A stretch of DNA of 27,168 nt from an uncultured Fretibacterium sp. (GTDB taxonomy: Bacteria; Synergistota; Synergistia; Synergistales; Aminobacteriaceae). Below are positions 1 through 6,845 of the stretch, one piece after another (within the stretch, counting starts at the first letter, position 1; every line of letters starts with the position of its first letter). The stretch spans positions 1-27,168 of the forward strand of contig CALCEM010000078.1 in NCBI GenBank assembly GCA_937900285.1. The letters run 5' to 3'. The translations under genes and the position numbers were made by a program. The notes beneath the pieces are model-generated. The model did not search any database. It was not told the origin of the DNA and worked only from the letters and a program-made list of their open reading frames with translations.

Positions 1-60
1 GATGAGATGAGATGAGATGAGATGAGATGAGATGAGATGAGATGAGATGAGATGAGATGA
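1..60. repeat. Pentanucleotide tandem repeat (GATGA)12 at the window edge
   Basis: Twelve perfect copies of GATGA fill the first 60 bases and the array probably continues beyond the window. Read on the plus strand every frame meets TGA. Read on the minus strand (TCATC units) all three frames are free of stops and encode a Ser-Ser-His-Leu-Ile period. A unit of 5 is not a multiple of 3, so gain or loss of a unit shifts any reading frame running through it. Confidence 0.97.
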
Positions 61-75
61 TTCAAGCATACTCAT
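1..75 (-). CDS. Possible start of a repeat-containing ORF, cut by the window edge
   Basis: On the minus strand an ATG at 75-73 (a second, in-frame ATG at 69-67) opens a frame reading M-S-M-L-E and then enters the TCATC repeat as (SSHLI)4 up to the edge, 25 codons without a stop. No good Shine-Dalgarno sequence is seen; a GGGGG tract lies 13 bases upstream. A TTGACA box also overlaps this region, so the repeat may instead be the untranslated leader of a gene lying further out. If it is a gene, repeat-number change within the first few codons would switch it on and off. No product can be named. Confidence 0.35.
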   Translation of the reverse strand, partial: MSMLESSHLISSHLISSHLISSHLI

Positions 76-88
76 TTTATTTTGTCAA
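60..88 (-). promoter_or_regulatory. Putative promoter reading out of the left edge
   Basis: A perfect TTGACA (88-83) is followed after 17 bases by TTGAAT (65-60), which itself is preceded by TG at the extended -10 position. The predicted transcript would start inside the GATGA repeat. The element overlaps the ATG at 75, so it would serve a start codon further downstream rather than that one. Confidence 0.5.
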
Positions 89-122
89 CCCCCATTTTTA
101 AAATTATTTTTTTGATTCTACA

Positions 123-163
123 AAATTCCCTCCAGATATTTTAACTTAAATTTATCCAGAGGG
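123..163 (-). terminator. Hairpin terminator after the SprA-related gene
   Basis: On the minus strand CCCTCTGGATA (163-153) can pair with TATCTGGAGGG (138-128), 11 base pairs with two G-U wobbles and a 14-base loop, followed by AATTTT. It lies 47 bases after the stop codon of the 210-1127 gene. The T tract is short, so efficiency is uncertain. Confidence 0.6.
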
Positions 164-209
164 ATCATTAATTTTTAATTTCGTTCATGATTCAATTTTT
201 TAAAATTTT

Positions 210-1127
210 TCACGCCGCAGGATTTATAAACGCTTGCGATTGAATTTGATACGCCCTCACCGAAGCTAAAACCGAAGCTGCACCGTTTTTATTCGGGTCT
301 CGCGAATCGTCAACATTTCCAGCAGGATCAATCACAGGCGTACCCTGAATTATTTTCGCGCTGAAATTATTTTTAGATTCTTCAGGATCATCATTATCAT
401 TTGAAATTTCCTGACGTGCCTGCATCGCCATTGCTGAAGCCTTCGCCGCAACTTTCATGTCCTGACTCGATGGATCATTCGGAGCTGTCGCAGCTGAACG
501 AACTTTCTGCATATTTTCGAGAGTCTCCTCAGGTGTAGAACCAGCGCGCAAATGTATCGGAACTTCTCCGCCAGTTATGTAATTTTTACCGTCAGGGCCT
601 TGAGTATATGTGTAACTTATTCCGCCCCCAAATTCTCCGGCTGATGCTTGGTGTGCATGTTCATGAGCTACGACTTCGCGTTGTGCACTTTCAAGCTCAC
701 GCACTTGAGCTTCTTCCTCTTCTGAAAGTTCATCATTATCGCGAATTTTATTATTATGCGCCTTTTGAGCCTGCTCAATTAAATTGCGTTCGTCTTCGCG
801 CTCCTGTTCAAGCTCCTTGATTTTGCTCTGTAAATCCTGAACAGTAATCCCTCCGCCAACTCGATTTAATTCCGCTTCAGTGCCCTTCATCGTAACAGAA
901 GCACCAGTAATATAACGCCGGCCATCTGTTCCAAGCGCATAATGATAAGTCGTCTGAACTTCTGCAGCAGACCCCAATTTTGCTTTTATAGCCTGCTCCT
1001 CAGATAAAATTTTTTGTTCTTGTTGTTGCTTTGATTCATCGGACTCGTTAATTTGGCTTAAATTTTTGAAATTATTAACGGGTTCTAAATATCCAGCCGA
1101 TAACATAGACGTAACTTGTAAACTCAT
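210..1127 (-). CDS. SprA-related family putative metalloprotease
   Basis: A 305-residue, highly charged protein with no signal peptide or membrane segment. Residues 155-159 read HEHAH, matching the HExxH zinc-peptidase pattern in the context A-H-E-H-A-H-Q. The following G-G-G-I-S-Y and G-G-E-V-P are typical of the SprA-related family (PF12118), annotated as a putative metalloprotease catalytic domain. Residues 61-75 and 172-186 are two copies of a Y-x-Y-x-x-G-x-D-G-x-x-Y-I-T-G module flanking a predicted coiled-coil, Glu-rich stretch (about 95-150). The C-terminal third is Asn/Asp-rich. The ATG at 1127 has a strong GGGAGGTG ribosome site 7 bases upstream. It lies 35 bases after holA on the same strand and ends before a hairpin. 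Substrate and biological role are unknown; protease activity is inferred from the motif only. Confidence 0.75.
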   Translation of the reverse strand: MSLQVTSMLSAGYLEPVNNFKNLSQINESDESKQQQEQKILSEEQAIKAKLGSAAEVQTTYHYALGTDGRRYITGASVTMKGTEAELNRVGGGITVQDLQSKIKELEQEREDERNLIEQAQKAHNNKIRDNDELSEEEEAQVRELESAQREVVAHEHAHQASAGEFGGGISYTYTQGPDGKNYITGGEVPIHLRAGSTPEETLENMQKVRSAATAPNDPSSQDMKVAAKASAMAMQARQEISNDNDDPEESKNNFSAKIIQGTPVIDPAGNVDDSRDPNKNGAASVLASVRAYQIQSQAFINPAA

Positions 1128-1162
1128 TTTTATTCACCTCCCAAAATTTTTAACGCATTATA

Positions 1163-2086
1163 TTACAATTTCATAATTAATTCCCATAATATTATTTCAA
1201 AACCCGGCCACCCTTCGGAATAATTTGTTTTTTCCAAATATGAAAGTTTTACGGCCTTCATCATGAATTTTTTTATATTTTCTGCTCCGTAATTTCTTAA
1301 TGCGTTATTTGCTTTCATTAGTGCGTATTTTTTCGCGGGATTTAATCCTATTGATTTTAATGCTTCGTCCTTATCGTTCGGAAAACATGCTAACATCATG
1401 GCCGGGCGTAATCTGTTAGTTAAAGCCGTTAAAATTATCATTACCGGATTTTTGCGCAGATATTTTAAACTTGAAGCAACATCAAAAATTTTATAATCGC
1501 AGACTCCATCCAAAAATTTTAATTGAGCTTGACCTCCCTCATCAAATGACAAATTTTGAACATCTGAAATTTTTATTTCTTTACCGTTTGAAAATATAAA
1601 TAATTTATTTAATTCCGATCGTAATTCTTCTTGAGATTCTATATTGTCGCTCAATAAATTTATTGCGTCATCTGAAATTTTTATGTTATTTTGTTTCGCT
1701 AAATCTTCAAGCCATTTTTTACGGCCCCAAGGCGATACTGCAGGCTCCGGCGCAATAATTTCAATTTTGGATTTTATATTTTTCAGGCTCTTTAAATCCG
1801 AATTAAACAATAATATTAAATTGCAATCGGCGTTTTTGTCCTCAATGGCCGAAATTAATAAATCCGGAAAATTCCCCAAAATTTCCGCACTCTCAATTAT
1901 TATTACTTCTTTCTGCGTAAATAATCCCGGTGCTAAAATGTTTTCAAATAAATTTTTCCAGTCCTTAAAATTATCAGCTTCATATTTGCCGGTTAAAGGC
2001 CAGCCGGATTTCTCAAGCTCCGAAATTTTTTCGCTTAATTGTCTGCGTTGTGCTTCGCCTTTTTCGATTGCTATTATATGCGGCAT
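1163..2086 (-). CDS. holA: DNA polymerase III subunit delta
   Basis: A 307-residue protein resembling HolA, the clamp-loader subunit that opens the beta sliding clamp during replication. It shows the delta-type organisation: an N-terminal Rossmann-like region with Q-K-E-V-I-I-I-E-S-A (about 78-87) and N-L-I-L-L-F-N-S (about 108-115) in place of a Walker site, then a helical region and a C-terminal collar-like domain. Delta subunits are divergent and lack ATP binding, which fits the missing P-loop. It is a little shorter than the E. coli subunit (343 residues). The ATG at 2086 has no recognisable ribosome site and lies 28 bases after the DUF6273-like gene, so it may be translated by coupling. 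Identification rests on overall pattern and length. Confidence 0.75.
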   Translation of the reverse strand: MPHIIAIEKGEAQRRQLSEKISELEKSGWPLTGKYEADNFKDWKNLFENILAPGLFTQKEVIIIESAEILGNFPDLLISAIEDKNADCNLILLFNSDLKSLKNIKSKIEIIAPEPAVSPWGRKKWLEDLAKQNNIKISDDAINLLSDNIESQEELRSELNKLFIFSNGKEIKISDVQNLSFDEGGQAQLKFLDGVCDYKIFDVASSLKYLRKNPVMIILTALTNRLRPAMMLACFPNDKDEALKSIGLNPAKKYALMKANNALRNYGAENIKKFMMKAVKLSYLEKTNYSEGWPGFEIILWELIMKL

Positions 2087-2114
2087 AATTATTTTATTTT
2101 AAATCTTTATTAAA

Positions 2115-2729
2115 TTACGGATTGATCCATAAAGCCGGACGGATCGCAATATCATTATTACTGACACGATCGCCAAATAAATCAATTTTCCCGGACGAAC
2201 TTACTACGCTCGCATAATTTCCGCTGTTGCCCGAAGACCTTAGCCACCAATAACACGCAAGCCCCTTAAAATTACATTTTCGAGCATCATCATCAGCAAA
2301 ATAATCGGAGTTACTAGCCTCATCAGTGCTCAATAAAAATATTTTGCCGCGTTCTGGATCAGTGTAAATTTTTCCTGCTTCCTCTTCAGTGAAATTTATC
2401 GGCGAATTACTTCCATTAAGATATTTATAAATATTGCTGTCCGGCCATAAATTTGAACTGTCATCAAATTTTCTCTCAAATAATGCGTTCTTCGTGATGA
2501 GTAAAGCCCGGTTATTATTCTCATCGACATCTAAAACGAGCCAAGTTATTGCGGAGTCATGATATTTCCCAAATCTGTACGTGTCGCCGGCTCTAAAATT
2601 AAATTTTGCTTTGTTCGTCATCACTAGCATAATATACAATGTCAAAAATAAATTTAATACCGTTATACACAATATAATACTTAAAAATATTAAAACGGCT
2701 CGTGAAGTATGAGTCTCATTGCTCATCAA
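2115..2729 (-). CDS. Membrane-anchored DUF6273-like protein
   Basis: A 204-residue protein with one strong N-terminal transmembrane segment (about 11-37) and an outward-facing soluble domain. The soluble part has F-G-K-Y-x-x-x-x-I-T-W-L-V-L (53-66), W-W-L-R-S-S-G (161-167) and a closing A-I-R-P-A-L-W-I (195-202). These are hallmarks of the DUF6273 fold seen in extracellular proteins of gut anaerobes, and the family has no assigned biochemical function. The start could be TTG at 2729 or the next codon, ATG at 2726; AAGGAGA lies at 2743-2737, which favours TTG by spacing. It sits between tRNA-Cys and holA on the same strand. No catalytic residues can be proposed. Confidence 0.65.
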   Translation of the reverse strand: MMSNETHTSRAVLIFLSIILCITVLNLFLTLYIMLVMTNKAKFNFRAGDTYRFGKYHDSAITWLVLDVDENNNRALLITKNALFERKFDDSSNLWPDSNIYKYLNGSNSPINFTEEEAGKIYTDPERGKIFLLSTDEASNSDYFADDDARKCNFKGLACYWWLRSSGNSGNYASVVSSSGKIDLFGDRVSNNDIAIRPALWINP

Positions 2730-2850
2730 AAATTTTTCTCCTTAAAATGTCTCAGTCTCAATGCGAAATTATTTTTACATTTTATATTTTACATTTTATA
2801 TATTTTAGGGATCATTATTTCATGACGGGATTTTATTTATTTTGCTAGAC

Positions 2851-2924
<74 letters not shown>

Positions 2925-2971
2925 TTAAAAAATCGTGAATATTTTAGCCGTCATAATTTAATCCGTCAAGT

Positions 2972-4147
2972 TTATAAAATTTTATTTGCTCCGTCCGAAG
3001 TATCGACGATATAAAAACTTGCGCTGCGTCCAGTTGATTTTTTATAATTTTCGCCGACTGAATTTTTAAACTCGTCAATAATATTTTTATCGACGATGCT
3101 GACCGTACAACCTCCAAAGCCTCCGCCGGTCATTCGAGAGCCGTAAACTCCGGGAATTTTCCAAGCTAATTCGGCTAAAGTGTCAAGCTCAAAAATTGTA
3201 ACTTGATAATAATCGCGTAAAGAGATATGAGACTCATCCATTAATTTCCCGAATGCCTTTAAATCTCCGGCTTTTAATTTTTCCGTTGCGTTTAATGTTC
3301 TTGCGTTTTCATAAATTACATGTTTTGCGCGCTTAAAACTTTCGGGGTTTTTGATTGAGCCTGATAAATTTTCAAATTCTTCCGGTGTCAAATCGCATAA
3401 ACATTTTATATTTTTCACGGTCTGAAGATCTTTTAAAGCGTTTTCGCATTGTTCACGGCGTAAATTATATTCAGAGCCTGCGAGCGAGTGCTGTACGTTT
3501 GAATTTGTAATAATAATTTTGCAGGAATCCAAATTTAAAGGAGCATAAGAATATTTTAAGCTTGAGCAATTTAATAATACAGCGTTATTTTTTTTGCCCA
3601 TGCTGACGGCGAACTGATCCATTATTCCGCAATGCATTCCGACAAATTCATTTTCAGCGCGCTGGGAAATTTTAGCGAGGTCAACACCATCGAGGTTTAA
3701 ATTGTAAAGTTCATTAAAAATTCTTGCTGTTAAAACTTCGATTGCAGCCGATGATGATAAGCCTGCGCCGTCGGGTAAATTGCCGTAATATAAAATGTCG
3801 ATTCCAGAATTAAATTTATGTCCGAGATTTTGTAAAATGTTTATAACGCCTAAAGGATAATTAACCCATTTAATGCTGTCCTGTAATTTTATGTCACTAA
3901 AATTTATTTCAAACGGTGTTTTATTTTCGTCAAAATTTAATGAGCATAATCTGACCGAATTTCCCGGCCTCAAATTAGCGAGTGCATAAATTCCCAAATT
4001 AATAGCGCATGGGAAAACGTTTCCGCCTTCGTGGTCAGTATGTTCGCCGATTAAATTGACGCGGCCCGGAGCAAAAAATTTTGTGGGTTCAATATTTAGA
4101 TCGGTTCCGTAAATTTTTTTAAATTCCTGTAAAATTATCTCGAACAT
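2972..4147 (-). CDS. galK: Galactokinase
   Basis: A full-length (391-residue) GHMP-family kinase that phosphorylates alpha-D-galactose at C1 with ATP, the first committed step of the Leloir pathway. Visible motifs are the galactokinase signature P-G-R-V-N-L-I-G-E-H-T-D (27-38), the ATP loop G-L-S-S-S-A-A (129-135), the catalytic aspartate in C-G-I-M-D-Q-F (Asp177) and the C-terminal M-T-G-G-G-F-G-G-C (about 339-347). The ATG at 4147 is preceded by AGGAGGA. No galT or galE is nearby; its functional partner in the window is the mgl galactose importer, about 1.4 kb away and separated by a glycosyltransferase gene. It is divergent from that glycosyltransferase and may share a short intergenic regulatory region with it. 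Confidence 0.96.
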   Translation of the reverse strand: MFEIILQEFKKIYGTDLNIEPTKFFAPGRVNLIGEHTDHEGGNVFPCAINLGIYALANLRPGNSVRLCSLNFDENKTPFEINFSDIKLQDSIKWVNYPLGVINILQNLGHKFNSGIDILYYGNLPDGAGLSSSAAIEVLTARIFNELYNLNLDGVDLAKISQRAENEFVGMHCGIMDQFAVSMGKKNNAVLLNCSSLKYSYAPLNLDSCKIIITNSNVQHSLAGSEYNLRREQCENALKDLQTVKNIKCLCDLTPEEFENLSGSIKNPESFKRAKHVIYENARTLNATEKLKAGDLKAFGKLMDESHISLRDYYQVTIFELDTLAELAWKIPGVYGSRMTGGGFGGCTVSIVDKNIIDEFKNSVGENYKKSTGRSASFYIVDTSDGANKIL

Positions 4148-4193
4148 TTTATTTTTATCCTCCTGAAATAATTTTTTTATTATTAGCTTTTTA

Positions 4194-4202
4194 ATTTTAA
4201 CA
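4194..4202 (-). promoter_or_regulatory. Extended -10 promoter candidate for galK
   Basis: On the minus strand TG-T-TAAAAT (4202-4194) forms an extended -10 element about 47 bases before the galK start. No -35 box is evident at 17 bases, as is usual for extended -10 promoters. Confidence 0.4.
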
Positions 4203-4237
4203 TTTGGAGAATATTTTTTATTTTATTTAATTGCCTG

Positions 4238-4246
4238 TGATAGAAT
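4238..4246 (+). promoter_or_regulatory. Extended -10 promoter candidate for the glycosyltransferase
   Basis: TG-A-TAGAAT forms an extended -10 element about 55 bases before the TTG start at 4302. It is back to back with the galK promoter candidate in the 154-base divergent gap. Confidence 0.45.
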
Positions 4247-4301
4247 ACGTAAAATTTAAACAGTATTTTAAGGGAGCAAGAATATCAGGAGCGATAATGA
4301 A

Positions 4302-5468
4302 TTGTTAAGAATATTACAAATTTCCAGCTATATGTATCCCAGCATGGGCGGTATAGAACAAGTGGCGCGAGATATTGCCAACTCAATAGCAACGGTCGAA
4401 AGATACGAGCAAAAAATTATTTGCTTCAATGAAACAGTAAGTGACGGCGGTTATATTTGTAATAGGCGTGAAACAGTTCATGATAAAGTCGATGGCGTTG
4501 AAGTAATACGTTGCGGATGTTTTATGAAAAAGGCTTCTCAATCATTGTCATTTACTTTTGCAAGAGAATTAAAAAATTTAATGGAATCATTTAAGCCAAA
4601 TATTGTAATTTTTCATTATCCCAACCCATTTGAAGCGCACTACCTTTTAAAATATGCTGATCAGGATTTCAAATTAATTTTATATTGGCATCTGGATATA
4701 GTTAGACAAAAATTTTTAGGTAAATTATTTCATTTTCAGACGCTTAAATTATTGAAACGAGCAGAGGCCGTGATCGCAACAAGTCCGTTATATATTGATG
4801 GGAGTCCGTATTTATCAAAATTTCGCGAAAAATGTACAGTGATCCCTAATTGTGTGGATGAAAATAGATTGAAAATTACTGATGCTATTCGTGAAAAAGC
4901 CGAAAAAATACGCGAGGATAATCCTCAAAAAATAATTTGTTTCAGTATAGGGAGGCATGTCCCTTATAAAGGATTTGAATATTTAATCGAAGCATCGAAA
5001 TATCTCGACAATCGATTTAAATTTTTTATAGGAGGCAAAGGAGAACTAACGGGCAAATTAATAAAAAAAGCATCCGGTGATGAAAAAATTAAATTTCTTG
5101 GCAGGATAAGTAATGAAGATATGATCGCTTATTATGTTGCTATGGATATATTTTGTTTCTCTTCCATAACCAAAAATGAAGCGTTCGGAATTGCTCTCGC
5201 TGAAGCCATGTATTTTGGTAAACCTGCTGTCACGTTTAATATTCCCGGTTCAGGTGTAAATTTTTTGTGCGTGAATGGTGTTCAGGGGATTGAAGTCGAA
5301 AATAAAAACGCAAAAGCATACGCCGAAGCCCTAAAAAAATTAGCTGATGATCCTGCGCTCAGGTTAAAAATGGGAGAATCAGCAAAAACAAGAGTTAAAC
5401 AAAATTTTATGAGTTCACATTTCACAAGTAACATATTAAATTTAATGCGACATTATGAAAAATCATGA
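4302..5468 (+). CDS. Family 4 glycosyltransferase (GT-B fold)
   Basis: A 388-residue GT4-family glycosyltransferase that would transfer a sugar from a nucleotide donor, probably to a lipid-linked or surface glycan on the cytoplasmic face. The N-terminal acceptor domain has the glycine-rich start Y-P-S-M-G-G-I-E (about 12-19). The C-terminal donor domain has S-I-G-R-H-V-P-Y-K-G (about 210-220) and the E-x7-E retaining motif in K-N-E-A-F-G-I-A-L-A-E-A (about 296-307). The start is TTG, with AGGAG 10 bases upstream. A closer ATG at 4297 would give only a 3-codon peptide (M-N-C) that overlaps the TTG, which is either chance or a mini-cistron. Donor and acceptor cannot be deduced. It stands alone on its strand, ended by a hairpin. 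Confidence 0.85.
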   Translation: MLRILQISSYMYPSMGGIEQVARDIANSIATVERYEQKIICFNETVSDGGYICNRRETVHDKVDGVEVIRCGCFMKKASQSLSFTFARELKNLMESFKPNIVIFHYPNPFEAHYLLKYADQDFKLILYWHLDIVRQKFLGKLFHFQTLKLLKRAEAVIATSPLYIDGSPYLSKFREKCTVIPNCVDENRLKITDAIREKAEKIREDNPQKIICFSIGRHVPYKGFEYLIEASKYLDNRFKFFIGGKGELTGKLIKKASGDEKIKFLGRISNEDMIAYYVAMDIFCFSSITKNEAFGIALAEAMYFGKPAVTFNIPGSGVNFLCVNGVQGIEVENKNAKAYAEALKKLADDPALRLKMGESAKTRVKQNFMSSHFTSNILNLMRHYEKS

Positions 5469-5483
5469 CTGATATATGAAAAT

Positions 5484-5528
5484 CCCCTCGACCTTAAATT
5501 TTTAATCGGGGGGAAATTTTTTATTTTT
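5484..5528 (+). terminator. Terminator between convergent glycosyltransferase and mgl operon
   Basis: CCCCTCGA (5484-5491) pairs with TCGGGGGG (5506-5513), 8 base pairs with one G-U wobble and a 14-base loop, followed by a long T-rich run on the plus strand. On the minus strand the hairpin is followed only by ATTTTC, so it may also end the mgl transcript less efficiently. Confidence 0.75.
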
Positions 5529-5555
5529 TTACGCTTTATATTTACGGAATTAATT

Positions 5556-6809
5556 TTATTTTCTGCGGTATTTCGTTAAATCAATGGCAACCGCTACTGC
5601 AATAATTACACCCTTTATAACTTGTTGCCACATCGGAGAAACATTTATAAACTGTAAACCATATTGAATAATCGTGAAAATTAATACTCCCATGATTATC
5701 CCGCCGACTTTTCCGATTCCTCCACTTAATGAAACTCCTCCGACAACGCACGCAGCTATTGCATCAAGTTCGTAACCATTTCCGTAATTATTTGTCGCTC
5801 CAGCAGTACGAGCAGCCTCCAAAACTCCCGCGATCCCGTATAAACATGAAGCTAAAATAAATATTCCCATAATATTTTTAAATACGTTTATTCCTGCTAC
5901 TACAGCTGCTTCACGATTTCCGCCTATAGCATAAACATTTTTGCCGAATACTGTTTTATTTAAAACAAACCAAATTATTACGCAGATTACTAACGCTATC
6001 GGTATTAAAATCGAAATTCCCGGAAAGCCTTTATATATTCCTGAAAATAATCTCATTTGGCCAAGTGCTGCAAAATCCGGGCGTATTCCTCCAATCGGCT
6101 GGGAATTGTTAGGCGGCATATCAAAATATAATGAACACGTTCCATAAATTATAACTTGCGTCGCCAATGTCGCTATAAATGGATGCATGTCATATTTTGC
6201 AACTAAAAAGCCGTTTAAAGCTCCAAAAATCATACACGCTAATATCGCTAAAACTATCGGCAAATATAATTGCACTTGAGGCATGTCCGGGAAAAATCTG
6301 TTTGCATAACTCGCAGTCTGTAACATCGAAGCCGAAATAACTGAAGCAAGTCCCACCATTCTACCGGCTGATAAATCCGTACCAGCTATTAAAAGCGTGA
6401 AACAAATTCCGAGAGCCATTATTAATTTTGTAGACGACTGCGTCAAAATATCAAGCGCAACACGAATCTGCATAAATCTCGGTTGCAAAATACAAATTAC
6501 TACAACCAAAACTAACATTGCTAATAAAATCGCGTTATTGGTCAGAAATTCGCCGAAACTTTTTCCGGAAAATATTACCTCTTGACCTTCGGACTTCGAT
6601 ACAAAACCTTTTAACGCTACAAATAAACCAATGATAATTAAAAATACCGGCAGATCATAAATTTTGCGCAAGTTCAAAGCCTTTTTAACTCCATCGAGTG
6701 CCGGCATCGTTTGTGCAAGATAAAATAAAATTCCTATCACGAGAATTAAAATACCTACAATTTTAAAATAACTGTTATATTTTTCGCGCGTTACATGTTT
6801 TTCAGACAT
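5556..6809 (-). CDS. mglC: Galactose/methyl galactoside ABC importer, permease MglC
   Basis: Inner-membrane channel subunit of the Mgl galactose importer. From about residue 92 onward it follows E. coli MglC closely: I-L-T-Q-S-S, G-T-D-L-S-A-G-R-x-V-G-L-A, F-G-K-N-x-x-A-I-G-G-N, Y-E-L-D-A-I-A-A-C-V-V-G-G-V-S-x-S-G-G, and a final W-Q-x-x-I-K-G. The protein has 417 residues against 336 in E. coli. The excess is an N-terminal extension of about 80 residues with two additional hydrophobic segments (about 15-33 and 52-70). The ATG at 6809 has GGAGG about 12 bases upstream. It is the last gene of mglB1-mglB2-mglA-mglC. Confidence 0.94.
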   Translation of the reverse strand: MSEKHVTREKYNSYFKIVGILILVIGILFYLAQTMPALDGVKKALNLRKIYDLPVFLIIIGLFVALKGFVSKSEGQEVIFSGKSFGEFLTNNAILLAMLVLVVVICILQPRFMQIRVALDILTQSSTKLIMALGICFTLLIAGTDLSAGRMVGLASVISASMLQTASYANRFFPDMPQVQLYLPIVLAILACMIFGALNGFLVAKYDMHPFIATLATQVIIYGTCSLYFDMPPNNSQPIGGIRPDFAALGQMRLFSGIYKGFPGISILIPIALVICVIIWFVLNKTVFGKNVYAIGGNREAAVVAGINVFKNIMGIFILASCLYGIAGVLEAARTAGATNNYGNGYELDAIAACVVGGVSLSGGIGKVGGIIMGVLIFTIIQYGLQFINVSPMWQQVIKGVIIAVAVAIDLTKYRRK

Positions 6810-6845
6810 CTTTTTTAATTTCCTCCGTATTTGATTTACAAAATT

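Noticed and set aside
1..60. Telomere-like or adapter-derived sequence at the left edge
   Set aside because: Telomeric repeats are not expected in bacteria and the unit matches no adapter I know; a promoter and open frame beside it favour a genuine locus, though read support was not available to me.
608..820. Plus-strand 70-codon ORF inside the SprA-related gene
   Set aside because: It is a shadow of the real minus-strand gene, with no start signals and no recognisable domain.
1644..2102. Plus-strand 152-codon ORF opposite holA
   Set aside because: It lies entirely on the complementary strand of a recognisable holA, and its protein shows no family features or ribosome site.
6397..6585. Plus-strand small ORFs within mglC (also 5941-6147)
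   Set aside because: Antisense readings of a long conserved permease gene, with no independent support.
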